Part shown: piece by piece, positions 52,769-61,690 of the stretch
How the letters are laid out: each line of letters begins with the position of its first letter
Position numbering within the stretch: the first letter of the stretch is position 1
Source of the DNA: Arthrobacter sp. C2
GTDB taxonomy: Bacteria > Actinomycetota > Actinomycetes > Actinomycetales > Micrococcaceae
Length of the DNA stretch: 64,000 bases
Assembly: GCA_024207135.1 (NCBI GenBank)
Contig: CP042428.1
Location: 2,480,001-2,544,000 of the forward strand
Direction: 5' to 3'
The notes under the pieces: model-generated
Database searches by the model: none
What the model saw: only the letters and a program-made list of their open reading frames with translations
What the model was told of the DNA's origin: nothing
Position numbers and translations under genes: made by a program

Positions 52769-54151
52769 CTAGTTGGCGCGTGCCCAGCTGCCGGTGCCCA
52801 GCTCCTCGATCGGGGTGAACGCGGTTTCCCGGGCGGTCATCACGAAGATCGCGGAGACCAGCGCGCAGCTGACGGCGAAGATTGCCACCGGCAGCCAGCC
52901 ATATTCGCCCGGACCGGTCAGCAGGGTGGCCACGGCCGGGGCGAAGCCGGTGAGGACCAGGCCGAACTGGTTGCCGATGGCCATGCCCGAGTAGCGCACG
53001 GGGGCGGCGAACATCTCCGGGAAAAACACCGTCCACACGCCGTTCCAGGCCGAGTAGAAGACCGACATGTTCAGCAGGCCGAAGACGAAGATCAAGACGA
53101 TGTTCTGCTCGCCGATGGCCCAGAAATAACCGAAGATGGTCACGGAGCAGCCCAGCATTCCAATGAGCAGCACCGGCTTGCGCCCGAAGCGGTCCGAAAG
53201 GTGGCCGGCCAGCGGGATGGTGAAGATCGACAGCCCGACTGTCACCGCGCTGATGACCAGCATGGTGGTGCGGTCGATGCCGACCTGCGGGCCGGTGGCA
53301 TAGGCCAGGGCGTAGACGGTGAAAATGGTTTGCATGACGGCGTACATGGTGATGAACACGATGCGCAGCACGTCGCGCCACTGGGTGCGCAGCACGATGA
53401 GGGCCGGGGCCTTCTGCTTGGCACCGGTGCTCTCCGCCTTGACCTCTTCCTCGAAGACCGGGGTCTCATCCAAGTGGGTCCGGACCCAGTAGGCCACGGC
53501 CAGCACGACCACCGAGAGCAGGAACGGGATCCGCCAGCCCCAGCTCATCAGCTGGTCCTCGGGAAGCGCGGCGATGGGGATGAAAACCAGGGTCGAGAGC
53601 ACCATTCCGGAGGCATATCCGGTCATCACGAACGAGGTGTAGAAGCCGCGCTTGCCTTCCGGGGAGTGCTCCACGGTCAGCGTGGAGGCGCCAGCGGCCT
53701 CCGCTCCGGCCGAGAAGCCCTGGGCCAGCCGGCCCAGGATCAGCAGGCCGGTGGCCCACCAGCCGAGCTGTTCGTATGTGGGCAGCAGCCCGATGCCCAG
53801 GGAGGCGACGCCCATGATCAGCAGCGTGATCATCAGTGCCTGCTTGCGTCCCACGCGGTCCCCCACGTGGCTCATCACGATGCCGCCCAGCGGCCGGGCC
53901 AGGTAGCCGACGCCGAAGGTGGCCATCGATCCCAGCAGCGCGACCGCCGGGTCGGCATCCGGGAAGAAGAGCTTGTTGAAGACCAGTGCCGCGGCGGTGC
54001 CGTAGATGAAGAAGTCGTAGTACTCGAGGGTCGATCCCAGGAAGGCCGCCAGGGCGGCCTTGCGCGGGCTGCGCAACGGTTCCGGTGCCACAACCTCATC
54101 GCTGGCGCGATCCGGGACGTGGGCGGCGGGGTCATTCTGTGTGCGGGGCAT
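52769..54151 (-). CDS. MFS permease, metabolite:H+ symporter type
   Basis: A 460-residue, 12-helix transporter with the same signature as the qsu permease: [35 protein letters not shown] and GHLSDRFGRKPVL. It has long charged N- and central loops. It lies just upstream of the Gfo/Idh operon and downstream of the IclR gene, so it probably imports the compound the operon degrades. An IclR-type palindrome lies about 170 bp upstream of its start. Confidence 0.86.
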   Translation of the reverse strand: MPRTQNDPAAHVPDRASDEVVAPEPLRSPRKAALAAFLGSTLEYYDFFIYGTAAALVFNKLFFPDADPAVALLGSMATFGVGYLARPLGGIVMSHVGDRVGRKQALMITLLIMGVASLGIGLLPTYEQLGWWATGLLILGRLAQGFSAGAEAAGASTLTVEHSPEGKRGFYTSFVMTGYASGMVLSTLVFIPIAALPEDQLMSWGWRIPFLLSVVVLAVAYWVRTHLDETPVFEEEVKAESTGAKQKAPALIVLRTQWRDVLRIVFITMYAVMQTIFTVYALAYATGPQVGIDRTTMLVISAVTVGLSIFTIPLAGHLSDRFGRKPVLLIGMLGCSVTIFGYFWAIGEQNIVLIFVFGLLNMSVFYSAWNGVWTVFFPEMFAAPVRYSGMAIGNQFGLVLTGFAPAVATLLTGPGEYGWLPVAIFAVSCALVSAIFVMTARETAFTPIEELGTGSWARAN

Positions 54152-54322
54152 GGGAGCCCTCCTGAGGAACGTAGGAAAATTCGGGGTGTCTGCGCGGTGG
54201 CATCAGCGGCGACGGCCGGGGTGTGGGTCGCGGGAGCTGCCTGGCTCGTTGAAGGTGCTTGTGATGCCCATCTCGTGCGCTGGATTACAACCTTAGGAAG
54301 CTTCCGAACCCCGCCGCCACAT

Positions 54323-54341
54323 TTTCCCGTCCAATGGGAAA
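54323..54341. promoter_or_regulatory. Putative IclR operator upstream of MFS gene
   Basis: TTTCCC-N7-GGGAAA, a perfect 6-bp-arm inverted repeat between the iclR stop and the MFS start. Confidence 0.6.
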
Positions 54342-54395
54342 GTTCCCTCGGCCGCGACAGGCAGGGCGCATTCCCTGCGGCCTTGCTGCGTGCCG

Positions 54396-55196
54396 CTACT
54401 TGCCCCGGGGAAGCCAGCTGCGCGACCCGTAGGGACGCTGTTCGGCACCCATGGAGCGCGAGAGCGAACGCCCGGCGGCCACCAGCACCGGGATGATCAG
54501 GTTGGGGTCTTCCTCGAGAAGCGGGGTGACCACGGTGATCGCCCCGATGATCTCGTTGCCCATGCCGAACACCGGCACGGAGTAGGCGGCGTTCTCCTTG
54601 ACCAGGACTCCGGCCAGCCGGGAAAAGCCTCGTTCGCGGATCTGTGCCAGGTGCGCCCGGACGCGGCCCGGGTTGGTCTCCGTGTGCGGGGTCGACTGCG
54701 CCAACGTGCCGGCCAGGAGCTCGTCCTGGATCCGGTGCGGCGCATGCGCCACCATGCACAACCCGGCGGAGGTCGAGTGCATGTCCAACCGCCCCGCGAC
54801 CTCGGCAAGGTTGACCGCGGCACCCAGCTTGTCCAGGCGCTCCAGGTAGAGCACCGTGAAGTCCTCGAAGCTGGGGATGGACAGCGAGACGTGTTGCCGA
54901 ACCGCCTCATGGATGCCCTCGAGCACCGGCAGGCCGCGGCGGCGGAATTCCTCCACCGGGTTGGAACGGGCGGCCAGCTCCCACATTTTCACCCCGATGC
55001 CGAAGCGGCCCTCTTCGTCGCGGTCCAGGAAGCCGGCAGCCAGCAACTCGCCGGCCAGCCGGTGGGTGGTGCTGGTGGGCAGATCGGTGGCGCGGGAGAG
55101 CTCGCTCATCGTCAATGCCGGGGTGGAGCGCTCAAAGGCACTGAGCAGCTTCACGATCCGGTCGACGACCGATTCCCCGGAACGGGAATTCGCCAT
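54396..55196 (-). CDS. IclR family transcriptional regulator
   Basis: A 266-residue IclR protein: HTH with ALTMSELSRATDLPTSTTHRLAGELLAAGFL (recognition helix S-T-T-H-R-L, identical to the regulator at 17620) and effector domain with VAGRLDMHSTSAGLCMVAHAP and AAYSVPVFGMGNEIIGAITVV. Probably controls the MFS and Gfo/Idh operons downstream through the TTTCCC/GGGAAA-type sites. It ends 244 bp before the MFS start. Confidence 0.87.
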   Translation of the reverse strand: MANSRSGESVVDRIVKLLSAFERSTPALTMSELSRATDLPTSTTHRLAGELLAAGFLDRDEEGRFGIGVKMWELAARSNPVEEFRRRGLPVLEGIHEAVRQHVSLSIPSFEDFTVLYLERLDKLGAAVNLAEVAGRLDMHSTSAGLCMVAHAPHRIQDELLAGTLAQSTPHTETNPGRVRAHLAQIRERGFSRLAGVLVKENAAYSVPVFGMGNEIIGAITVVTPLLEEDPNLIIPVLVAAGRSLSRSMGAEQRPYGSRSWLPRGK

Positions 55197-55250
55197 GATC
55201 CCTCCATTTCCCTCGTGACCACCAAAGACCAGTCTACAAACGTGCAGCCG

Positions 55251-56129
55251 TTACGGTTTCGCCGAGGCCAGCAGGCCCGCAAGCCGCTCGCGCATCCTCT
55301 CCCGCCGCGGCGAACGGCCGGTGACCAGCTCGAAGGTGTCGGCGGCCTGCTCGACGAGCATGGCGGTGCCGTGAACCACCGGTGAGCCAAGGTCCGCCGC
55401 CGCGGCGAGAAGACCGGTCACCACAGGCCGGTAGATGACATCGGCCACCCACTGCGATCCGGTCAGCCACGAGAGGTCAAACGGGGTCCCGGGGATGTGC
55501 TCCATCCCGATCGGGGTTGCGTTCACGACCCCTTGCGCCTCGCCCACCCAGGCCTCGGCCATGTCGGTGCCCGCGATCTCGACGGTCGCGGCGCTGCCCT
55601 CGGGCAAGCTTCGCACCAGCAGCCGGTGCAGCTGCTCCCGCCGCCCATGGTCGGTGTCGATGATCCGCAGCCGGCCCACGCCGTAATCCAGCAGCGCGGC
55701 GGCGACGGCCGAGCCCGCCCCGCCGGCCCCGAAGAGCACCACCGTTTGGCGTGCGGTGCTCTCGGGCAGGCTGCGGCGCAGCCCGGCCAGGAACCCCGTC
55801 CTGTCGGTGTTGTGGCCCACCAACCGGCCGTTCTCGATCACCACGGTGTTGACCGCGCCCAGGGCTGCGGCGTCCGGGGCGACGGCGTCCAGGAACGGGA
55901 TGATCGCCTGCTTGTGCGGGTGGGTGATGTTGAAACCGGTGAACCCGTCGGCGATGGCGGTTGCCAGCACCCGGCCGAGGTCAGGCTCCGGGATCCCTGC
56001 CAGGTCGATGGCCTCGTAGCTGAAGCCGGCCAGGCCCAGCGCGGCGGCCTCCGCCTGGTGGATCTCCGGGGACAGCGAGGTTCCCAGATCGTTGCCGATC
56101 AGCCCGACGCGGTGCGTGCGGACGCTCAC
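55251..56129 (-). CDS. NAD-type shikimate/quinate dehydrogenase, second copy
   Basis: A 292-residue AroE-fold protein: [28 protein letters not shown] (catalytic Lys), [10 protein letters not shown] (Asp), [19 protein letters not shown] and [14 protein letters not shown]. As in qsuD, an Asp follows strand 2 where biosynthetic AroE has the NADP motif NRT, pointing to an NAD-linked catabolic enzyme. GTG start at 56129, overlapping the stop of the permease before it (GTGA). Substrate may be shikimate, quinate or a relative. Confidence 0.87.
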   Translation of the reverse strand: MSVRTHRVGLIGNDLGTSLSPEIHQAEAAALGLAGFSYEAIDLAGIPEPDLGRVLATAIADGFTGFNITHPHKQAIIPFLDAVAPDAAALGAVNTVVIENGRLVGHNTDRTGFLAGLRRSLPESTARQTVVLFGAGGAGSAVAAALLDYGVGRLRIIDTDHGRREQLHRLLVRSLPEGSAATVEIAGTDMAEAWVGEAQGVVNATPIGMEHIPGTPFDLSWLTGSQWVADVIYRPVVTGLLAAAADLGSPVVHGTAMLVEQAADTFELVTGRSPRRERMRERLAGLLASAKP

Positions 56130-57475
56130 TTGTTCCCTAGCGCACTGCGTTCGGCGCGGGTCATGCCCAGCTGTGCGGTGGGGATCTTGTAGGTCTCCGG
56201 TCCTGTGGCGAAGGCAATCGCCGAGAGCACCGAGAATCCTGCGCACATGATGGCCACCGGCATCCAGTTGGAGGTGTCGCCGGCCGTCATCATGGTGCCG
56301 ACGGCCGGGGTGAAGCCCGAGACCAGCAGGCCCAGCATCAGGCCGATGGCCATGCCGGAGTAGCGGACGGTGGCGGGGAACTGTTCCGGGAAGGATGCCA
56401 TGTAGGAACCGTTCGGCGCGGCATACAGCCCGCCCATGAGGATGATCGAGGAAATGAAGATCAGTGCCACGTTGCCGGTGCCGATGGCGTTGAAAAAGAC
56501 GAAGATCATGGCCCCGGCACCCAGGACGCCGCCGATGAAGACGGGTTTGCGCCCGATCTTGTCGGCCAGGTGTCCATAGAGCGGTTGGGTCAGCACTGCG
56601 GCGAAGTTTGCGGCGGCAATCGCGGCGAGCATGGTGGTGCGTTCGATGCCGTTGTGCTCCACGGCGAAGGCCAGGGCGAAGACGTTGACGATGGTGTTGA
56701 TCATCGCGAAGGTCGAGGAGAACATGACCCGGACAACGGCGGTCCAATGGTTCTTGAAGAGCTCGACGAAGGGGATCTTGGCAACTTCGTGGGCTTCCTT
56801 GGCCTCCTCGAAGACCTCCGGCTCTTCAAGGTGGCGGCGGATCCAGAACGCGAAGAAGGTCAGGAAGATGCTGATCCAGAACGGGATGCGCCAGCCCCAG
56901 CTCCACAGCTGCTCGTCGGGCATCGAGGCGACCGGGATGAAGACCAGGGTTGCCAGCACGATGCCGAACATGATCCCGCTCATGGTGAAGCTGGCGAAGA
57001 ACGACCGGCGGTCGTCCGGCGCGTGCTCCATGGACAGGGACGCGGCGCCCGGGGACTCGCCGCCGGCGGACAGGCCCTGGAAGAGGCGCAGGAGCACCAA
57101 CAGGATCGGGGCGAAGATGCCGATCTGGTTGTAGCTTGGCAGGCAACCGATCAGGAAGGTGGACACGCCCATGAGCACCAGCACCGCCATCAGCGTGTTT
57201 TTCCGGCCGAACTTGTCGCCCAGGTGACCCCAGATGACCGCTCCCAGCGGGCGGGCGACGTACGCGACGCCAAGGGTGGAAATGGAAAGCAGGACCGCGT
57301 TCGCTCCATCCGCCGGGAAGAAGACGTGGGAGAAAACCAGGGCGGCGGCGGAGCCGTAGATGAAGAAGTCGTAGTACTCAAGTGTGCTGCCCAGGAATCC
57401 TGAGAGCGCTGCGCGTCGAGCCTGCGGCCCGGCCTTGGGCCGGGCAACTCGGGCGGTGGGGGTCGTGGTGTTCAT
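56126..57475 (-). CDS. MFS permease, metabolite:H+ symporter type, second in island
   Basis: A 449-residue transporter: [40 protein letters not shown] and [13 protein letters not shown]. It is closer in signature to the qsu permease at 10596 ([12 protein letters not shown] versus [12 protein letters not shown]) than to the one at 52769. The ATG at 57475 has AAAGGA 6 nt upstream. Translationally coupled to the second shikimate-type dehydrogenase, so likely imports its substrate. Confidence 0.87.
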   Translation of the reverse strand: MNTTTPTARVARPKAGPQARRAALSGFLGSTLEYYDFFIYGSAAALVFSHVFFPADGANAVLLSISTLGVAYVARPLGAVIWGHLGDKFGRKNTLMAVLVLMGVSTFLIGCLPSYNQIGIFAPILLVLLRLFQGLSAGGESPGAASLSMEHAPDDRRSFFASFTMSGIMFGIVLATLVFIPVASMPDEQLWSWGWRIPFWISIFLTFFAFWIRRHLEEPEVFEEAKEAHEVAKIPFVELFKNHWTAVVRVMFSSTFAMINTIVNVFALAFAVEHNGIERTTMLAAIAAANFAAVLTQPLYGHLADKIGRKPVFIGGVLGAGAMIFVFFNAIGTGNVALIFISSIILMGGLYAAPNGSYMASFPEQFPATVRYSGMAIGLMLGLLVSGFTPAVGTMMTAGDTSNWMPVAIMCAGFSVLSAIAFATGPETYKIPTAQLGMTRAERSALGNK

Positions 57476-57552
57476 GATGATCCTTTCTCTCCCCCGATGG
57501 AGGAACTTCATCAAGTGTGACCCCACGCACTTATTATGTCCACGACCTAATT

Positions 57553-57569
57553 ACACATAGACAATGTGT
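57553..57569. promoter_or_regulatory. Putative LysR-type binding site upstream of MFS-dehydrogenase pair
   Basis: ACACAT-N5-ATGTGT, perfect arms, in an A/T-rich gap between the lysR stop and the MFS start. Size and spacing suit a LysR-family site. Confidence 0.5.
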
Positions 57570-57574
57570 GAAAA

Positions 57575-58477
57575 CTACACAATCATTTCCGGTGATGGGA
57601 GCACCTTCTCGCTCAGTTCAAGGAAGGCCTCGCGGGCCAGGGACCCCGGTCTGGTCGACCAGGCCAGCCCGTGGTTCATGTAGCGGGGGACGCCGCTCAG
57701 CGGAACGTACACGGCTCCGGGCGGCACGAAGGCGGCGATGCCCTCGGGCAGCAGGGCGACGCCGATGCCGGCAGCCACCAGCATCATGATCATGTAGGGA
57801 TCACTGACCTCCTGGGCCACCTGCGGATAGAATCCGGCATCGGCGCAGGCCCTGATGGTGGATTCGTGCAGGGCCGAACCCGCAGCCAATGGCGGCGTGA
57901 TGAATTGGTCGTCCGCAAGGTCGGTCAGGTCCACGGCGGCCCCCGAAACCAGCGGATGGTCGGTTGGGAGCACCACCCCGAAGGCCTCCTGGGCCAGCAA
58001 CCTGGAATTGATCCGGGTCGAGTCCACCGGCAGCCCGACAAAGGCAAGATCAAGGGCCCCTGAATCCAGTTGGTGCACTGCATCCTGGGTCATCACCCGC
58101 CCCACCAGGGTGAGTTCGATGTCCGGGTACGTCTTGCGCAGGGCGCGGGTCAGGGGCGGCAGGGAGAGGTGGTTGAGCACCCCGGTGAACCCGAGGGCCA
58201 GGCTTCCGTATACCCGTCCCTCGGGCACCTTGACGGCCTGTGCCGCGATGCGCAATTGCTCAAGGACTTCGCGGGCATGCGGAAGCAATGCATGCCCTGC
58301 AGTGGTCAGCTCCACGGAGCGGGTACTGCGCACAAAGAGCTCGGCACCCAATGAGCGCTCGAGCTTGCGAATAGTCTGGCTCAGGGGCGACTGGGCCATG
58401 CGAAGCCGCACTGCCGCGTTGCCAAAGTGCAATTCCTCGGCAACCGCGATAAAGGCTTCCAACCACCGAATTTCCAT
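57575..58477 (-). CDS. LysR family transcriptional regulator
   Basis: A 300-residue LysR protein: N-terminal HTH (WLEAFIAVAEELHFGNAAVRLRMAQSPLSQTIRKLERSLGAELFVRSTRSVELT is the standard signature) and a CatM/BenM-like effector domain (LALGFTGVLNHLSLPPLTRALRKTYPDIEL; GIGVALLPEGIAAFVPPGAVYVPL). Regulators of this branch sense aromatic or hydroaromatic acids; QsuR of C. glutamicum is of this type. Lies between the FAD dehydrogenase and the MFS pair, in the same orientation. Confidence 0.87.
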   Translation of the reverse strand: MEIRWLEAFIAVAEELHFGNAAVRLRMAQSPLSQTIRKLERSLGAELFVRSTRSVELTTAGHALLPHAREVLEQLRIAAQAVKVPEGRVYGSLALGFTGVLNHLSLPPLTRALRKTYPDIELTLVGRVMTQDAVHQLDSGALDLAFVGLPVDSTRINSRLLAQEAFGVVLPTDHPLVSGAAVDLTDLADDQFITPPLAAGSALHESTIRACADAGFYPQVAQEVSDPYMIMMLVAAGIGVALLPEGIAAFVPPGAVYVPLSGVPRYMNHGLAWSTRPGSLAREAFLELSEKVLPSPEMIV

Positions 58478-58495
58478 GTCGACCTCCGCGCGTTC

Positions 58496-60259
58496 CTACT
58501 TGGCCTTGAGCTTCTCCAGACTACCCGCAGCACGGTCGCCGCCAGCCGCGTGGCGTGCGGCGGCCCAGCCGAAGGCCATGCCGGCGCCCACCTGGACCCC
58601 GGCCCCGGGATATTCCGATCCCATGACCGAGGCGGCGTCGTTTCCGGCGGCGTAGAGCCCGGCGACCGGCTCGTCCTCCGCATTCAGCGCCTGCCCGTTT
58701 GCGTTGGTTTCGATGCCGAAGGAGGTGGCCAGCGGGGTCGGCACCACGGCCATCGCATAGAACGGGCCCTTGGCCACCGGGCCGATGTTCGGGTTCGGGC
58801 CGTGGGCGGGGTCCCCGGCCACCTGGCCGAAGAGCAGCTCGCCCTTGTGGAAGTCCTCGTCGACGCCCGTGGCGGCAAAGCCGTTGTAGCGCTGCACCGT
58901 GGCTTCAAGGCCCATGGCGTCCACGCCGATCTGCCGGGCCAAATCGCCCAGGGTTGGGGCCTCGTAGAGGTAACCGTCGTTGATGTAGCGCCGCAGGGCG
59001 GCACGGGGCAGGTGCGGCATGGTGATCATGCCCAGCCCGTACTTGGCCAGGGTGCGCGAGTCGACGACCAACCAGGCCGGCACGGCCTCGGCTTCCGGGG
59101 ACTCGAACATGGCGCGCACGAAGCGATGGTAGGAGACGGACTCGTCCACGAAACGCGTGCCGGCGGCCCCCACGGCGATGACGCCGGGCTTGGCCCGGTC
59201 CCAGATGTGCGGGAAGACCACCTCGGAACCGTCCGCGCGTCGGCCGATGGAGCTGGGGAACCACAGCGCGTTTTCCCCGTCGTCCCGCCCCAGCACGGCG
59301 CCGGCCTTCTCGGCGAGCGCCAGGGTGTCGCCCGTGGCGCCTTCCCCGGCCCTCGAGTAGCGCGGGGTGGGCTTGGGCATGAGCTTTTCGCGCAGTGCCG
59401 GATTGTGGGAGAAGCCTCCCGCCGCCAGCACCACACCCTGGCGGGCGCGGATGCGCAGAGTCTTGCCGTTGTGCACGACCACGGCCCCGATGACGGTTCC
59501 GGCCTCGGTGATCAGCTCTGTGGTGTGGGCTCCAAAGAGGAATTGTGCACCGCGGTTCCGGGATTCGTGGAAAAGCCGGGCCACCAGCCCGTTGCCCATG
59601 ACCAGCCGGGTGCCGCGAGGGCGGGTCAGCCGGTCGAGGGCCCATTGGAACCCGAGCTTGGCGGCCAGCATCACGGCTTTGCCGCGCTCGGCCAGCGAGC
59701 CGGTGTAGAGCTTGAGCAACGCGGCGACGTCGGGGCGGCGCAGCATCAGCGTCCCGCCCATGAGCGCAAACTCCGGCACCGGGGGGCGGACGCGGCGGAA
59801 GTCGGAGGCGCTCAGTTGACGTCCGTCGAACGGCTCTGGTTCCAGAGCGCGGCCGGTCTGTCCGGTTTCGGGCATTTCCGAGTGGTAGTCGACGACTGCC
59901 GGGGAGCGCAGGAACCTGACCCCGAGGTCGTGCATCTCGTCAAGCATCTTGGGTGCGGCGTCCAGGTAGGCCATGCGGCTCTCGCGCGGGGCTTTGTCCC
60001 CCACCACGGCATCGAGGTAGCGCACGGCGCGCGCGTGGTCGTCCAGGTTTCCGTCTTCGCGCTGGTAGCGGTTGTTGGGCACCCAGCAGGTGCCGGCTGA
60101 ATAGGCCGTCGTTCCGCCGAGGTATTCGGTCTTTTCCAGCGCCAAAACCCTTGAGCCTTGCGCCGCGGCGGTCAACGTCGCCGAAAGGCCTGCCGCTCCG
60201 GTCCCAAGGACCAGGAGATCCACTTCCTGGTCCCACTTGCTGTCCGGATTCTGGTTCAT
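58496..60259 (-). CDS. FAD-binding dehydrogenase (KstD-like), copy 3
   Basis: A 587-residue flavoprotein: [84 protein letters not shown] and [37 protein letters not shown]. Same architecture as copy 2 at 47845. Its start is in an A/T-rich promoter region; lysR follows 18 bp after its stop, so the two are probably co-transcribed. Could dehydrogenate or aromatise a ring made by the neighbouring shikimate-type dehydrogenase (inference). Confidence 0.84.
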   Translation of the reverse strand: MNQNPDSKWDQEVDLLVLGTGAAGLSATLTAAAQGSRVLALEKTEYLGGTTAYSAGTCWVPNNRYQREDGNLDDHARAVRYLDAVVGDKAPRESRMAYLDAAPKMLDEMHDLGVRFLRSPAVVDYHSEMPETGQTGRALEPEPFDGRQLSASDFRRVRPPVPEFALMGGTLMLRRPDVAALLKLYTGSLAERGKAVMLAAKLGFQWALDRLTRPRGTRLVMGNGLVARLFHESRNRGAQFLFGAHTTELITEAGTVIGAVVVHNGKTLRIRARQGVVLAAGGFSHNPALREKLMPKPTPRYSRAGEGATGDTLALAEKAGAVLGRDDGENALWFPSSIGRRADGSEVVFPHIWDRAKPGVIAVGAAGTRFVDESVSYHRFVRAMFESPEAEAVPAWLVVDSRTLAKYGLGMITMPHLPRAALRRYINDGYLYEAPTLGDLARQIGVDAMGLEATVQRYNGFAATGVDEDFHKGELLFGQVAGDPAHGPNPNIGPVAKGPFYAMAVVPTPLATSFGIETNANGQALNAEDEPVAGLYAAGNDAASVMGSEYPGAGVQVGAGMAFGWAAARHAAGGDRAAGSLEKLKAK

Positions 60260-60354
60260 GGTTCTCCTTCACGGCACAGGTGCTGTGCGTCACTGGCTTT
60301 TCCTCCCCTCATTATGAGATGTGAATCTATGTACTGTCCATGACAAATTCGATC

Positions 60355-60372
60355 ATTGATTATGTGTTCAAT
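60355..60372. promoter_or_regulatory. Inverted repeat in the promoter region of the FAD-lysR unit
   Basis: ATTGA-N8-TCAAT about 96 bp before the FAD gene start, inside an A/T-rich stretch (60310-60385). Possible autoregulatory LysR site; the regulator is unproven. Confidence 0.35.
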
Positions 60373-60810
60373 CGATACAATTATCGTCGCAAGCCGAATC
60401 TCGGGCCGTGCCACCCCGAGCGGCCCCCGCCCTGGCACGGATACGACGAACCCGGATGGGCGCGCCCACGACCGCGGCCGACACCTGACGGTCCGCGGTG
60501 TCGGACAACACCGGATGCACCGTGCTGAACCTCAAAGCCGACGGCAGTGGCTCACTGCTCCGGAGTCCACCCTGGCGGTCGCGTAACAATCGCACTATTC
60601 ATCCCCCTGGGGCAGTGCGTGGCTTGGCGATTGTTTCCTTGGATGAAGTCCCACGACCTCCCGCGTCGTCCTTCTCGAACCGCTGCCCCAAAGGGTGCAA
60701 ACATTGGCAGCATGGCCGCCACCAGGGGGCCCGCACCCCCTGCACACCGAACAGTCGAAACGGCCACCGGTAACGGCAAACACGGTTCGAGACGACGACG
60801 AGGAGACACC
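60373..60810. other. Intergenic region before DUF1684 gene
   Basis: About 440 bp with no supportable gene. An open frame running into the DUF1684 gene lacks coding character (many Arg/Pro, no homology). No terminator or RNA motif recognised. Confidence 0.35.
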
Positions 60811-61653
60811 ATGGCTACCCCGACGCTCGCCCCCATCGTGCCGGATAAACGTGATGTCGCCGGATTTGCCACGGACTGGCGCAGCTGGCACCAACACCGC
60901 CTGCAGTCGCTGTCGGCGCCCTTCGGGTTCCTTGCAGTCACCGCCCTGCACTGGGTCACCGGCGAAGCCACGCGCTTCGAGGGCCTGCCGGGACAGTGGT
61001 GGGTCCACGACGACTGGCTCTATGTGGGCCTGGCCCAGGGCGAGACCCTGCTCTTCAACGGCGCCACGGTCACCGGCGTGCAAAGGCTTGGCAGCATCGC
61101 CGAACACGAAGGCTTTGACGTGGGCCACGGCGAAACCGTCATCGAAGCGGCCAAGCGTGGCGGCAGGTACATCCTGCGCCCCCGGCACCCGCAGAACCCG
61201 CTGCTGCAGGACTTCAAGGGCGTCCCGACCTATGCACCGGATGCGCGGTGGCGCGTGCGCGGTACCTTCCGCCGTTTCGCCGAACCCCGCCCGACGCGGG
61301 TTGGCGCGGCGGTCGAGGGCATCGAGCATGTCTATCAGGCTCCCGGCGAAGTCGTCTTCGAACTCGACGGCACCACCCACGTCCTCACCGCCTTCAACGG
61401 GCACGCGGACGGATCGCTGAACGTGTTGTTCACCGATGCCACCTCGGGCAAGACCACCTATGCCGCCAACCGCTCGTTGCGTGTCGGGGCGCCGGGCCCC
61501 GACGGCAGCGTTGTCCTGGACTTCAACCGGGCGGTGAACCTGCCCTGCGCGTTCACCGACCTGGCCACCTGCCCGCTGCCGCCGGCGGAGAATCGATTGA
61601 AGGTCGCCATTGAGGCCGGGGAAAAGATCCCCTACGAGCGATTCGCCACGTAA
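60811..61653 (+). CDS. DUF1684 domain-containing protein
   Basis: A 280-residue cytoplasmic protein of the DUF1684 family: WRSWHQHRLQSLSAPFGFLAVTALHWVTGEATRFEGLPGQWW at the start, RYILRPRHPQNPLLQDFKGVPTYAPDARWRVRGTFRRF in the middle, and the conserved end LDFNRAVNLPCAFTDLATCPLPPAENRLKVAIEAGEK. The family has no firmly established function. GAGGAG lies 5 nt before the ATG at 60811. Confidence 0.85.
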   Translation: MATPTLAPIVPDKRDVAGFATDWRSWHQHRLQSLSAPFGFLAVTALHWVTGEATRFEGLPGQWWVHDDWLYVGLAQGETLLFNGATVTGVQRLGSIAEHEGFDVGHGETVIEAAKRGGRYILRPRHPQNPLLQDFKGVPTYAPDARWRVRGTFRRFAEPRPTRVGAAVEGIEHVYQAPGEVVFELDGTTHVLTAFNGHADGSLNVLFTDATSGKTTYAANRSLRVGAPGPDGSVVLDFNRAVNLPCAFTDLATCPLPPAENRLKVAIEAGEKIPYERFAT

Positions 61654-61690
61654 CCAGGCATTCGGTCCTGCCCGACCGACGGCCCTGCGG

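Noticed and set aside
54249-54285. Possible fourth repeat copy (TTGAAGGTGC..GTGATGC)
   Set aside because: About 15 bases resemble the repeat core, but the hairpin arms, the TAGAGT box and the U-tract are absent; probably chance.
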